Shown piece after piece: positions 51,371 through 60,252 of a stretch of 64,000 bases of DNA; within the stretch, counting starts at the first letter, position 1, and each line of letters begins with the position of its first letter. A model generated the notes under the pieces. That model was not told the DNA's origin. It ran no database searches and saw only the letters and a program-made list of their open reading frames with translations. Made by a program: the position numbers and the translations under genes. Source of the DNA: Chthoniobacterales bacterium. Lineage in GTDB: Bacteria; Verrucomicrobiota; Verrucomicrobiia; Chthoniobacterales; UBA10450. The DNA is taken from contig QHBM01000013.1 in NCBI GenBank assembly GCA_003244145.1, positions 31,710-95,709 of the forward strand, written 5' to 3'.

Positions 51371-51958
51371 ATGCGCAGATTCTTCCGTGCAGCTGAACGT
51401 GACCTTCCATCAAGGGCATTCCGTGGGACAAAAAGCCTCTTGCCCATTACTTTTCTGTTCGTGGCGGTGGTAGCCATCACCAACTGTAGAAAATCTGAAG
51501 ATCAGACGGCTTCCAGGACGGACAACAATTATGTGCTAGGTAGTGTGATCCAGTTCGGGAGTGGTGGCGGATCCGAGCGTTTCAGGCAGAGCGGTTGGAG
51601 TGATACGGAAAAGCAATTTACCTGGACCATTGGAAGCTCCGCGGCATTAAAGTTGTCAGTCGATCCCAGCGACCAACCGCTCAACTTGCGCATGCGCCTT
51701 ACGGCGCTTAAAGCGCCACAACTGCCTTTTCAACCCGTCGAAGTTTTTGCCAACGAACAAAAAATTGCGGATTGGAAGGTCTCGGATACAGCAGATTTCA
51801 CCGCAGTCATTCCAGCACCGACCGTCAAGAGTGGGGGCATTTTGACGATCCAGCTTAAAACACCGAATGCCGCGTCACCGAAAGACCTTGGCCTTAGTGA
51901 GGATCCGCGGGTGCTCGGGGTGCTTTGTTCCGAGCTAGCGATCACCGCAGCGCCGTAG
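51371..51958 (+). CDS. Lipoprotein-like protein with the recurrent beta domain (paralogue of 46568)
   Basis: A 195-residue protein with a leader (LLPITFLFVAVVAITNC) and possible lipobox, then VLGSVIQFGSGGGSERFRQSGWSDTEKQFTWTIG-like blocks, LRMRLTAL, PVEVFANEQKIADW and a C-terminal DPRVLGVLCSELAI. Almost every block is shared with the 46568 protein. Divergent from fcl. Whether it is lipidated is uncertain because Asn precedes the Cys. Role unknown, probably extracytoplasmic. Confidence 0.75.
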   Translation: MRRFFRAAERDLPSRAFRGTKSLLPITFLFVAVVAITNCRKSEDQTASRTDNNYVLGSVIQFGSGGGSERFRQSGWSDTEKQFTWTIGSSAALKLSVDPSDQPLNLRMRLTALKAPQLPFQPVEVFANEQKIADWKVSDTADFTAVIPAPTVKSGGILTIQLKTPNAASPKDLGLSEDPRVLGVLCSELAITAAP

Positions 51959-52134
51959 CAAGTCGATGAGGTCAGGGTAAAGCCACGGGTTTGCTCATCT
52001 GGTAGAGTTCTTAATCGGCTACACGTAGAGAATTGAAGGGTTAGCGTGACGCTAAGACAAACGGGAAAACCAACGTCTGAGCCAGGGGAATTTCGCCAAG
52101 ATCGATTATCGAACCTGACAATAACCTACTCTCG

Positions 52135-52875
52135 ATGAGACAACTCTTGCCTCCCGCACCAGTTGGATTTTCCAGTGAGCGCTTCTTTGCCGGTGTTCAC
52201 TGGCACCAAAGCTGGAACATATTCGAAGGTGTTCGTCTTCCGGGTCGCAATTCCGTGGAGGAGCTTTGCGATCGGATTCAGCTGCCATTGGACCTGACAG
52301 GCAAACGTGTCCTCGATATTGGCGCCTGGCATGGCGCGTTCAGTTTCGAATGCGAACGTCGCGGGGCATCGGAAGTTATCGCATTTTCCCTGGAAAATCC
52401 GGAGACGAGCGGCTTCAACCTGCTTAAGACGGTCTTGAGTTCAAAAGTGAAATATGTGGTGGGATCCGCCTACAACCTTCAAGACTACGGTCTCGGCCGG
52501 TTCGACGTGGTGCTGTTCCTGGGCGTGCTTTACCACCTAAGGTATCCACTCCTGGCGATAGACCGGCTGCGAAGTATATGCGCTGGCGAACTCTACATCG
52601 AAACCCACATTAGTGGGCTGTTGCCCGACCTGCCGATATGGCAATTTTATCCAGGAGCGGAATTGGCGGATGATTCAAGCAATTGGTTCGGGCCTAACAT
52701 TCCAGCGGTGATTACGGCGTTTCAAACCGCGGGGTTTAATATTTCGTTACTAGAAACATGGGGAACGCGGGCTTCTTTCCAAGCCGCACCGAGCGGATCG
52801 CTTTCAGCTTTTACCAACACCTACGAAGGCCAAAGCCACGAATTACAATCAAAGCTTAAGCTGCTTGATCCTTGA
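52135..52875 (+). CDS. Class I SAM methyltransferase, CmoB/DUF1698-like
   Basis: A 246-residue methyltransferase. Motif I is VLDIGAWHGAFSFECERRGA; then SLENPETSGFNLL, VVLFLGVLYHLRYPLLAIDRL and YIETHISG, the DUF1698/CmoB pattern also seen in the 44689 protein. In glycan loci these enzymes are believed to methylate sugars. It lacks the C-terminal beta domain of 44689. Confidence 0.83.
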   Translation: MRQLLPPAPVGFSSERFFAGVHWHQSWNIFEGVRLPGRNSVEELCDRIQLPLDLTGKRVLDIGAWHGAFSFECERRGASEVIAFSLENPETSGFNLLKTVLSSKVKYVVGSAYNLQDYGLGRFDVVLFLGVLYHLRYPLLAIDRLRSICAGELYIETHISGLLPDLPIWQFYPGAELADDSSNWFGPNIPAVITAFQTAGFNISLLETWGTRASFQAAPSGSLSAFTNTYEGQSHELQSKLKLLDP

Positions 52876-53190
52876 TTCGTTAAGGTAGCGATGTATGCCG
52901 CGATGCCGAAAGGATGGGCTATTGCTCGACCACGTGCGGCTTGGTGATCTCGAAACATGCTAGGCCAGCAGCAGCGGGAGCATAATGTCGCCGCAGGCGG
53001 TTTCCTTCAGGTCGCTAGCAGAACAAGGCATCCACATTCTTCCCTTCGGCGGGTTGAATGCCCGCTGCCGCATCCGTCCTTCCGCTGCAATTCAATATGA
53101 CGCGGTTGTAAGGCATGCGTCGGGTTTGTAATCCGCAGCACGAAAGTTGTATTGTTGAATACGGAACAAATCCAACTTAGGTGACATTCT
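52876..53190. other. Short gene-free stretch with a methyltransferase 3'-end remnant
   Basis: These 315 bases hold no intact gene. The middle (52944-53034) is a diverged copy of the 3' end of the minus-strand methyltransferase gene at 54121-54849. The remaining sequence up to the GTG at 53191 shows nothing recognisable. Confidence 0.6.
52944..53034 (-). pseudogene. Remnant of a methyltransferase 3' end (duplicate of 54176-54267)
   Basis: About 90 bases align with 54176-54267 at roughly 85 percent by eye, covering the codons for the SAGDLGETAYG and GLGCFEI region of the 54121 methyltransferase. Small length differences break the frame. It shows that a second copy of that gene end once stood here, on the other side of the 53191 glycosyltransferase gene. 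Confidence 0.75.
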
Positions 53191-53967
53191 GTGCAAGAAA
53201 GTACCGGCTCTTTCGAATTTACGGAGGATCTGAGCATCGTCATTCCCACGATAAATTCGAGCCGGTACATCGACATCATTCTGGAGTTCTATCGGGACCA
53301 TGGTATCCCGGTGATTGTCTTTGTCGATGATCGATCGGTTGACGACACCTTTGCGATCGCGAAGAGGGTTGCTCAGAACATTCTCTCGGTGTCAAATCCC
53401 GGAGCTTTCGTCGCTGAAGGTCTTATTGAACGGATGTCACAGGCATGTCGAACAAAATGGACGCTTCGGATTGATGATGACGAACTGCCATCGTTGGCCC
53501 TGATGAAGTTCGTGCGAGAGGCCATCACCCATGAGGACATCGATACCTACAATTTTCCGCGGCACCAGTGTGCGGTGTCGCGCACGGGCAAATTGCTGAG
53601 CCACCGCGACCTTTCGCCTTTGGACCACCGCCAATGGCGTCTCTATCAGCCGGCCAAGGTGAGATTCATCCATGGGGTGCATACGCCTGGCTTCAGCCTG
53701 GACCAAGATCTGAGGGTTGAAGCCGCTCCTTCGGAAGCGAGCATGATCCATCTCGATTGGGCCGTTCATACCTACGACGAGCGCCGACGGAAAGTCGAAC
53801 GCTACGATGCGCATACCGAGAACGCAGGAACGAAATGGCGTGCTTTCTATTTATACGAGGAGCAGGGAGCTTCGGGGAACCGTTTTACAGAATTGGCGCT
53901 TCCAGAATTCCGCAAGACGACCCTTGAGATTGCGCGCAGGTTCGAGAATCTTTATGTGGAGATTTAA
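53191..53967 (+). CDS. Family 2-like glycosyltransferase
   Basis: A 258-residue GT-A-type protein: LSIVIPTINSSRYIDIILEFY, VIVFVDDRSVDDTF, LRIDDDELPS (the acidic metal-binding motif) and a C-terminal HLDWAVHTYDERRRKVERYD. It is short for GT2 and lacks membrane spans. GTG start at 53191. It is bracketed by two copies of a methyltransferase 3' end, which suggests that it was moved or copied as a block. Confidence 0.78.
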   Translation: MQESTGSFEFTEDLSIVIPTINSSRYIDIILEFYRDHGIPVIVFVDDRSVDDTFAIAKRVAQNILSVSNPGAFVAEGLIERMSQACRTKWTLRIDDDELPSLALMKFVREAITHEDIDTYNFPRHQCAVSRTGKLLSHRDLSPLDHRQWRLYQPAKVRFIHGVHTPGFSLDQDLRVEAAPSEASMIHLDWAVHTYDERRRKVERYDAHTENAGTKWRAFYLYEEQGASGNRFTELALPEFRKTTLEIARRFENLYVEI

Positions 53968-53985
53968 CACACGCAGTGCGTCTCC

Positions 53986-54195
53986 ATGACGATTTCCGCT
54001 CGCGATCCCAACTGCCGCACGAGTTCCAGCGGCATTGTAAGCAGGGTCCGCGACCTGCTAAAATCCGGCGGCATTGAAGAAGCGGTGTCGCTGTTTCGGA
54101 GTGCGCTCGAATCCAGGCAGTCATCCAATGTTCTCTATGGTCTGTCTTGCGCGCTGATTAAATCTGGCCACGCGGGTGATCTCGAAACACCCTAG
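53986..54195 (+). pseudogene. Truncated 5' end of a TPR-type gene
   Basis: An ATG at 53986, 18 bases after the glycosyltransferase stop, opens a frame reading SRVRDLLKSGGIEEAVSLFRSALES and VLYGLSCALIKSGH, a tetratricopeptide-like helix pair. After about 54170 the frame enters sequence that is the reverse strand of the methyltransferase 3' end and stops. The rest of the TPR protein is missing, so this looks like a gene cut by recombination. Confidence 0.5.
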
Positions 54196-54849
54196 GCCAG
54201 CAGCAGCGGGAGCGGAATTATCGCCGTAGGCGGTTTCCCCCAGGTCGCCAGCAGAACAAGGCATCCAACCTGCATCCGTATATTTGAAATACTCTGCATG
54301 AATTTTTGCCGGTGGGATACGATGAAATAGATCTGCGACATGACGCGAGTCGTAGTTGATGAACCACCCATAGTCCACAAACTTTCCAAACGGAATCGTA
54401 AGGATTAGTCGACCGCCTGGGTTTAAGATGCGAAGCATTTCGGTCATGGCCTTTTCGTCAGGTCCGGAGGCGTCTTGCCGATCAGAAGATAATTCCGCCA
54501 CAGGCTTATAGTACTTGGTATTATCCCTGCCGACATGCTCGAGGGTGGAGATACACAAAATGAAATCAAAGAACCCCGTCTCATACCCAGACTCGCGGAT
54601 ATCTGCCGTGTTCTTGATAAAGTGCGGCGCTTCCACTGAGGAAATGTCGATCCCGTGAAGCTCAGGGATATTGAGGCCCCTCAGGCCTCCAATGTATTCG
54701 GGATTTTCGTAGGCGAACGAACACCCGACCTCGAGCACCCTTTGCCCGCCGTTGTATCTGGACAAAGCCCATGGAATCTCGATCACTCTCTCGCTTTTAC
54801 CAACACCGTATGGAAAATTTGGATTGAATTCCACAGCTTTCTGTCCCAT
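54121..54849 (-). CDS. Class I SAM-dependent methyltransferase
   Basis: A 242-residue methyltransferase with QRVLEVGCSFAYENPEY (motif I, slightly unusual), IDISSV, FDFILCISTLEHVGRD and ILNPGGRLILTIPFG. Its last 20 or so codons lie antisense to a TPR-gene fragment, so the C-terminal tail (VARFNQRARQTIENIG) may be an addition made at a recombination joint. A partial second copy of its end is at 52944-53034. Confidence 0.8.
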   Translation of the reverse strand: MGQKAVEFNPNFPYGVGKSERVIEIPWALSRYNGGQRVLEVGCSFAYENPEYIGGLRGLNIPELHGIDISSVEAPHFIKNTADIRESGYETGFFDFILCISTLEHVGRDNTKYYKPVAELSSDRQDASGPDEKAMTEMLRILNPGGRLILTIPFGKFVDYGWFINYDSRHVADLFHRIPPAKIHAEYFKYTDAGWMPCSAGDLGETAYGDNSAPAAAGLGCFEITRVARFNQRARQTIENIG

Positions 54850-55600
54850 TTCGTGTGTTTTTGCCCGGTGATGCGGGGCTGGCAGTTGACGGAATTCCCA
54901 CCCGTTGGGAACCGTCGCGAACGATTCTACAGCTTGTATGATAACCTATGCAAGAGTAGCGCTTTATTAGCGCTGGGCGCAAATTCCCTTCGCGGGCGGC
55001 AGTAGCGTGAAGCCGGTCGATTCGTTCCTTCCGATCCAGACGATCGCTCTTGCTGCCCTTCCAGTTCCCAGCCGACAAGCCGGTCGGTTCCGCGAATTCC
55101 AGATTACGTCGGTCTAATTCCCTTTGCTGCTCGCGCCCGAGCGCATCCAACGGGCGGATCTGGCTGAGTCAATCGGCGCGACGTTTCTCACTTATCCTCA
55201 GCATTTCAGTAAGTTCTCGAGGGCCTGATCGCATCGGCCCCCGGGATAAGATGTCAATACCTCGCGGATAGTTGGCCAAGCGTCCGGAAAAAGCGCGGTC
55301 ATCGTCTCCCCAACACCGTCCAAAGCCTTCGCCGGATGCGGCTAAACTCGAACTCCCAGTGTTCCGATATGCCAGGCGGCGGCCAAGAGAATGTCGTGTA
55401 GCCCTGATCGGATCGATGCGTGTCGCTCTCGCGCGCCGAAACAACTGCCTGCGCAACCTCTTGAATTCCGAATGATCCCAAGCGGTCCGGGATTTACTAT
55501 CGGGAGCGGTCTAGGTGGCCGCGAGGGTTTCTCCGGCCCCTAGGAATCAAGGCGACCGCCCGGCGCTGCCCTAATCACAAAAGCTACCAACCAACCTAGG
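54850..55600. other. Degenerate intergenic stretch
   Basis: About 750 bases with no supported gene. Short frames in several phases have no motif. The most protein-like piece is a minus-strand frame at 55198-55302 (FPDAWPTIREVLTSYPGG, then a short tail). I take it as a possible fragment of a lost gene. No repeat or RNA was recognised. Confidence 0.5.
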
Positions 55601-56524
55601 CTACTTGACCGTGACAACGTTGGTCGTGGTCCCGTCCGCGCCATTAGCTCGGAATCTGTTGTTGTTTGCAGATTCAGCGGTGCCACTGATGGCCACAGCG
55701 TTGCTAAAAAAATCGTTGTTCGAAACGCGGACAGTTCCACCCGCGGCATTCGCGCCAATATTGTTGCTGGCAAGCAGACTATTCAAGATATTGGCTTGGC
55801 AGCCTGAGTTGGCCCGCACCGCGCCATTGGCCCCGATCGTCTGCATGAAGCTGCAGTTGTTAACCGTGACAATCGCGCCCGACGTCGTATTAATTCCGTT
55901 CGCCAACCCATTGAAACTGCAATGTTCAACCTGCGCCACCACAGAACCAGCGGTTGTCGTCAGTGAGATACCGGTATTAGTATTGGTGAAGTCACAGTCG
56001 ACCACCCATAACAAGCCGGCGGAGGTCAGGTTCGCATTGATTCCAGCGGTCCCCTGATTCTCGAAATGGCAATCGTTCACAAAGACCCGGTTCGCTTTCA
56101 GGTAGTTGATGCCATTGATTGCACCGACGCTTGGTGACTGGCTCGCGCCCTGAAAGTACACGCTGCGAATAATCACTACCGCATCGCTTACATGAGTGCC
56201 AGTGGTAATATTGATGTTAATACCATTGGTGCCGGCATTCAAAATCGAGGCAAACCCGCCGCCGTGCGTTCCCTCGATCGTCATCGCCTTGGTGATCGTG
56301 ACCGTCCCGAAACCACCTGGATCCAGGACAGAGATTTCACCGCCTTCGGCCGTCTTCGAAATGGCGCCGGCAAAGGTCTTGCAGGGAGCGGTGCGACTGC
56401 ATGGGTTAGCATCGTCGCCCACGCCGGAGACCCAGGTACGGGTTGCCTGGGCATTCAACGTCGCTGCACCGACTACCAAGGCGGCGCAGACGAGCGAGAG
56501 CTTCAGATATAGTTGAGTCTTCAT
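55601..56524 (-). CDS. Secreted right-handed beta-helix protein
   Basis: A 307-residue exported protein. Signal peptide MKTQLYLKLSLVCAALVVGAATLNAQA, then TRTWVSGVGDDANPCSRTAPCKTF, a start typical of a family of secreted parallel beta-helix proteins, and about ten turns with Asn ladders (VFVNDCHFENQG, WVVDCDFTNTN, VEHCSFNGL, VNNCSFMQT, RVSNNDFFSN). The C-terminus ends in NVVTVK. The fold is that of pectate-lyase-like proteins, but no catalytic set is obvious. It may bind or modify polysaccharide at the cell surface. Confidence 0.85.
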   Translation of the reverse strand: MKTQLYLKLSLVCAALVVGAATLNAQATRTWVSGVGDDANPCSRTAPCKTFAGAISKTAEGGEISVLDPGGFGTVTITKAMTIEGTHGGGFASILNAGTNGININITTGTHVSDAVVIIRSVYFQGASQSPSVGAINGINYLKANRVFVNDCHFENQGTAGINANLTSAGLLWVVDCDFTNTNTGISLTTTAGSVVAQVEHCSFNGLANGINTTSGAIVTVNNCSFMQTIGANGAVRANSGCQANILNSLLASNNIGANAAGGTVRVSNNDFFSNAVAISGTAESANNNRFRANGADGTTTNVVTVK

Positions 56525-56559
56525 ATGGAGTATTTGGTTAGAGTCCTCTTAGGGCAGCG

Positions 56560-56588
56560 ATAATGGGTTAGAGGCTGGTTTTCGTCAA
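56560..56588 (-). promoter_or_regulatory. Candidate promoter of the beta-helix gene
   Basis: Minus strand TTGACG (56588-56583), 17-base spacer, CATTAT (56565-56560). The leader to the ATG at 56524 would be about 30 bases, unlike the near-leaderless arrangement at 2440 and 2944. Confidence 0.45.
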
Positions 56589-56617
56589 TAAAATATTTGG
56601 CAGTCTTGTTCTCGTTT

Positions 56618-59113
56618 TTATGCCGATTTGGTAACATGATCCCCGGACTTCTGTAAAGGGCGCGGTCTGGTGCCTTCTCTGCTTTGGAGACCCATTTCGC
56701 ATTCCAATTCCTCCAATCGGTCCTCGAGGAACGCAACCGAATAGACCGGACGTGATGTCCCTCGTCGGCGCCGGATTTTTGCGAGACGTGCCTTGATCAT
56801 CAAACCGGCGAATTCAGGGCAGTGCCGAGCCCGAATATCCTCGGCGGCACGCGTGCCTCGAATGCGCGCTTCGTCCTGGTAAGTGTAAACATGTCGAAGT
56901 AAGCGGGCCGCCGTTTCGACATCCGGCTCGGACCAATGCGAGGTGGCCGGATAGGGCTCTCGTTCTGGTCCGACTTCGCTCCGCTCACATGGACACAGGT
57001 AACTATTTTCCGCGGTCATGAACTCAAGATTTCCCGAATAGGCTGTGGCTGTGCACGGTTTACCGAGGGCCATGGCCTCCGCAATCGTTAGCCCAAAGCC
57101 CTCCGAGCGATGCAGTGAGACGTAACAATCGGCCTGGGCCGTGAGGGTGGCATTCTCAATGGCGGAGAGATAGCCGTCCCGCAGGAAAATGTCGGGGCGG
57201 CCGCGGATGGCATATCTTAGTTTTTCCATTTCGAGAATTCGCTTCTCGCCATTGATGGTCTTGATTACCAAAACGGGGCCTTCCGCCGGGCGAAAGGCGC
57301 GGGTGAATGCCTCGATCAGCCCCAGCGGGTTTTTTCTCTCGAGCACACTAAAGAAATCGAAGCTAAAGAGAAAAACAAACTGATCCGGGAGACCAAAATC
57401 CGCCCGGGAAAGCGATCGATCGATGGGCGGAATCAAAATCGGGAGCTGGAATTTAAAGACGGGTTTGGGCGAGACCTTAAGAAAGTTTTCCCGCATGAAT
57501 TCGCTTGCGACCCATACCTCATCGACATAGTTAAAGGTGCCGTGAAATAGTTTCGGAAAGTCTTCCACTTCCCAAAACCAGACACCAATCGTATAGCGAC
57601 CATGAAATAGTTCCGGCCCCTGTTTCTCGGCGAACGCGGGGAATTTATCAGGATTGATGCACACTATGTTGATATCCGCTGGTCCGGCCTTTGATTGTCG
57701 ACTCTCGAAAGGATGAGTTTGCCGGCTTGCGGTCTCGGTAAAGGGAATCGTATTGATGGGAATCCCTGCCGTTTCCAGCGCAGCCATGAGCGCGCGGGCG
57801 GCGGCGCCGATCCCCAGTTCCGCGTGAAAGTACCCAGCCACATTGACGGATGGCGAAATCACCTTACCTGGTTCAACGATTAATTCGCTGGCGCTTTCTT
57901 GCTGTGAATCCTGGGGTACTAAGGCCGCAGGCAAATCCATTTCTTGATGGCCAAACTGCAAATACCAGTCGCGAAAGCTAGTGGCGTTAGCCCCAATTGG
58001 ATCGGGGAATGCCTGTTTTACATCCTCTCTCTCGTCATAGACGGCGAGCATGTAGCGGGTGACGATTTTCTTGGATGCACTCACGGACTGGTTGAGCCAG
58101 CTCAAAAAACCTTCTTCTCCTTCGGGGCCAAATGGACTGGGCGGCTTTTGATCCAGCCCCTGCTTGAATTTGCTCAGCGCTTCCCGATAAAGGCGCAGCA
58201 TGCGGGCGTCGATCTGAAGTCCGCTGGGCAACACTCTCAGCGAGCCGGGAACAGACTTAGACTTGTCGTGGCCCGCACGAAGAAGCAGGTCCCGATACTC
58301 ATCACAAATCTTAGCCACGTCGGGATGCTCGCTCAAAAGAAGACGCGGCTCCAGGCCCTGGTGCTTACTTAACAAATGTGGCTTATCCGGATCATAGCCG
58401 CGGAAGTTAAAGGAAAGCAGCGGTTTTCCCTCTATTTCGTAGCGATCGCCGTTCCACGAGAACGTTGCCGGATTCAAATTCCAATAGCCAACGTTGAAAG
58501 CTGGATCGGTTATGGGCTGGTGAGGATAGGAATCGACTGGGCCGGCCAAGGTTCGCGTGGCCTTCTCAGAATTGGACGAGGCATCGCCAAGATCCAGGTT
58601 AGTGAGTTGACGAGACCATTCTTCGAGAAAGGGCTGAGCATTTCGGCGAACAGCGATGAAGCTCCTGCCTGGGTGACGCTCGGTCGAAGACGAGCCGCCG
58701 GCTTGCTCTGTCACGATTACATCTTCCGTGGCAGCCAGCGTGATGATGTCATCAAGTGGAGCAAATATCTCCATGGTTGACTCAAAATATGCTGCCGCTT
58801 CTACCCCGGATTTCAGCACAACGCGAAGTAATGCTGGTTTGAGAATCGAGATGAGTTCCTCGGCTGGATGGAGCATGGGCAATTGCCATTCATCACCGGG
58901 CTGCAATTCGAGGTCGCCGGGATAGACTAGGCGCGCGCCCTCGGCTTCTCGTTTGGTCCTGCCCGATCGCTCGAGAAGAAGGATGAAGAACTCATAGTCC
59001 GGATGAAATTGCCGGAGCGAAGATGCCAGGACGAGCGCTTTCGGCAGGTCGGATGGCGCGACTATCGTGCATCCCGCAAATGGACGCAGCGCGCTCTTAG
59101 GCCACATTTTCAT
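56618..59113 (-). CDS. Two-domain glycosyltransferase (N-terminal GT-A-like, C-terminal GT4)
   Basis: An 831-residue protein. Residues 1-300 resemble a GT-A domain of the kind that begins CTIVAPSDLPKALVLASSLRQFHPDYEFFILLL, with KPALLRVVL and YFESTMEIF. Residues 430-800 are GT4: NVAGYFHAELGIGAAARAL, GVWFWEVEDFPKLF, FLFSFDFFSVLERKNPLGLIEAF, and SLHRSEGFGLTIAEAMALGKPC. The ATG at 59113 overlaps the stop of an epimerase remnant (ATGA), so a longer start at 59182 is wrong. It probably adds two sugars or uses the first domain for acceptor binding. Confidence 0.83.
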   Translation of the reverse strand: MKMWPKSALRPFAGCTIVAPSDLPKALVLASSLRQFHPDYEFFILLLERSGRTKREAEGARLVYPGDLELQPGDEWQLPMLHPAEELISILKPALLRVVLKSGVEAAAYFESTMEIFAPLDDIITLAATEDVIVTEQAGGSSSTERHPGRSFIAVRRNAQPFLEEWSRQLTNLDLGDASSNSEKATRTLAGPVDSYPHQPITDPAFNVGYWNLNPATFSWNGDRYEIEGKPLLSFNFRGYDPDKPHLLSKHQGLEPRLLLSEHPDVAKICDEYRDLLLRAGHDKSKSVPGSLRVLPSGLQIDARMLRLYREALSKFKQGLDQKPPSPFGPEGEEGFLSWLNQSVSASKKIVTRYMLAVYDEREDVKQAFPDPIGANATSFRDWYLQFGHQEMDLPAALVPQDSQQESASELIVEPGKVISPSVNVAGYFHAELGIGAAARALMAALETAGIPINTIPFTETASRQTHPFESRQSKAGPADINIVCINPDKFPAFAEKQGPELFHGRYTIGVWFWEVEDFPKLFHGTFNYVDEVWVASEFMRENFLKVSPKPVFKFQLPILIPPIDRSLSRADFGLPDQFVFLFSFDFFSVLERKNPLGLIEAFTRAFRPAEGPVLVIKTINGEKRILEMEKLRYAIRGRPDIFLRDGYLSAIENATLTAQADCYVSLHRSEGFGLTIAEAMALGKPCTATAYSGNLEFMTAENSYLCPCERSEVGPEREPYPATSHWSEPDVETAARLLRHVYTYQDEARIRGTRAAEDIRARHCPEFAGLMIKARLAKIRRRRGTSRPVYSVAFLEDRLEELECEMGLQSREGTRPRPLQKSGDHVTKSA

Positions 59114-59222
59114 TTCGTCCGATCGCGCCAGGATCTCACGATTTCCTGCACCGTCTGTTCGAGCGACCTGGTAATGTCCCAACTGGGATAGTGGTCGCGC
59201 ATCTTGCGCAAGGTCTTGTCAG
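59110..59222 (-). pseudogene. C-terminal remnant of a tyvelose-epimerase-like gene
   Basis: About 37 codons read [20 protein letters not shown] and then EIVRSWRDRTK before a stop at 59110. The intact epimerase (61183-62268) reads [20 protein letters not shown] at the same place. DNA identity with 61253-61310 is 54 of 58 by hand count. The rest of the gene is gone, cut at about 59222. The stop is fused to the start of the downstream glycosyltransferase, as in a former operon. Confidence 0.88.
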
Positions 59223-59252
59223 ACAGCCTAGCGCGATATCGCCAGTGATCTT

Positions 59253-59440
59253 TCAAGTGTTCGGAGGTGTCAGGTTGTGTATCGGCGCCACATTTTGTGT
59301 GAAATCGTGGGCCAGCGGCGCCAGTGCTCCCGCCACTTGATCGGCGTATTTGAGCAGCAGGCGGAGCTTGTCGGGATCGAGGGTGAGATCATACGGGTGC
59401 GTGAAGACGTGCTCGAATCCGCTTCGAGTGTATTTTCGGA
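59253..59440 (-). pseudogene. C-terminal remnant of a HepT-like HEPN gene
   Basis: The sequence 59251-59404 matches 60251-60404, the end of the intact HepT-like gene, at about 144 of 154 positions (hand count), in the same orientation and exactly 1000 bases away. It reads THPYDLTLDPDKLRLLLKYA and ends in NT before the stop, but upstream of the THPYD motif no HepT sequence can be followed. The catalytic R-x4-H Arg is replaced, so it could not be active. Confidence 0.85.
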
Positions 59441-59475
59441 AGGATGCGGGAGAGTTTCACTCATGGCCCCGCCAG

Positions 59476-59859
59476 CTAAGCGATCGACGCGGCCAGACGC
59501 TCGAAGGCCCGCTGAAACAAATGGAGCTTTTGGTACAATGTCTCGGCCTCCTCTTCCCGGTAGACGTGCACGGCGGTGTTTCTGGCTCGGACGATGTCGT
59601 CCCAGAGCTCTTCTTCAGCGATCCAACCGACCGTGAAGGCGCGCTCCAACGCCTGGCGGGGACTGCTTACTTCATACCCTTGCTCGCGCAAGAGCATTTG
59701 GAGCAATTTCCAAGTTACCTCATAGGCCAGCTCAAAGCGAAGGATGGCTGAATCGCGGGTGAACTCTGTCTTGGGCTGACGCAACGCCTGCCCCCAGCTC
59801 TGGACGATGCGGATGAAATCACTGCGAAGCGCCTCCAGCTTTGCGTTCGAGCCGTTCAT
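59476..59859 (-). CDS. HEPN-domain protein (nucleotidyltransferase substrate-binding type)
   Basis: A 127-residue helical protein of the HI0074/HEPN family, toxin partner of small MNT nucleotidyltransferases. Helical segments LRFELAYEVTWKLLQMLL and PRQALERAF are typical, and the ribonuclease-type R-x4-H-x-Y motif is intact in RARNTAVHVYREE. Its start overlaps the MNT stop by four bases. It lies next to a second, different MNT/HEPN pair. Confidence 0.85.
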   Translation of the reverse strand: MNGSNAKLEALRSDFIRIVQSWGQALRQPKTEFTRDSAILRFELAYEVTWKLLQMLLREQGYEVSSPRQALERAFTVGWIAEEELWDDIVRARNTAVHVYREEEAETLYQKLHLFQRAFERLAASIA

Positions 59860-60161
59860 TCTCGGGACAGGAAATGGCGGTCACGCGACGCGACCTCTTT
59901 CCATTGCGGTGAGACGCGGCTGAAATCGACAAGATCGATCTTGCGGATGGTGGGAAGCTTCTCCACATCCGCGCACAGCTCGCGGAAAAGGGAAGGTGAG
60001 TGTGGCACTCGCCATTCAATCCCGAGATCCAAATCGGACCCGGCGCGCTGATCTCCCCGCGCAAACGATCCGAAAACGAACAAGTCAGCGCCGCGAGAGT
60101 GATATCTGCGCGCTAGCTCGTCTAACCCGGCACGGAGACGATGAGGCAGCGATGTCAGCAT
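59856..60161 (-). CDS. Minimal nucleotidyltransferase (MNT antitoxin type)
   Basis: A 101-residue MNT-family protein with the catalytic motif FGSFARGDQRAGSDLDLGI (GS-x10-DxD) and a C-terminal KIDLVDFSRV with a third acidic residue. In MntA/HepT systems the antitoxin adds AMP to the HEPN toxin. It precedes and overlaps the HEPN gene at 59476 by four bases, which supports a functional pair. Confidence 0.87.
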   Translation of the reverse strand: MLTSLPHRLRAGLDELARRYHSRGADLFVFGSFARGDQRAGSDLDLGIEWRVPHSPSLFRELCADVEKLPTIRKIDLVDFSRVSPQWKEVASRDRHFLSRE

Positions 60162-60252
60162 AAAGAGCAGAGTATCGATTTAATCTGGCCCGAGGATCTG
60201 CGCAAGGTTTTGCCCGGCAGAGGAGCAGCGAGGTGCGTAGCCACTGACAATT

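Noticed and set aside
59114..59182. Longer start for the two-domain glycosyltransferase
   Set aside because: These codons lie in another frame over the epimerase remnant, and the remnant stop forms an ATGA with the ATG at 59113.
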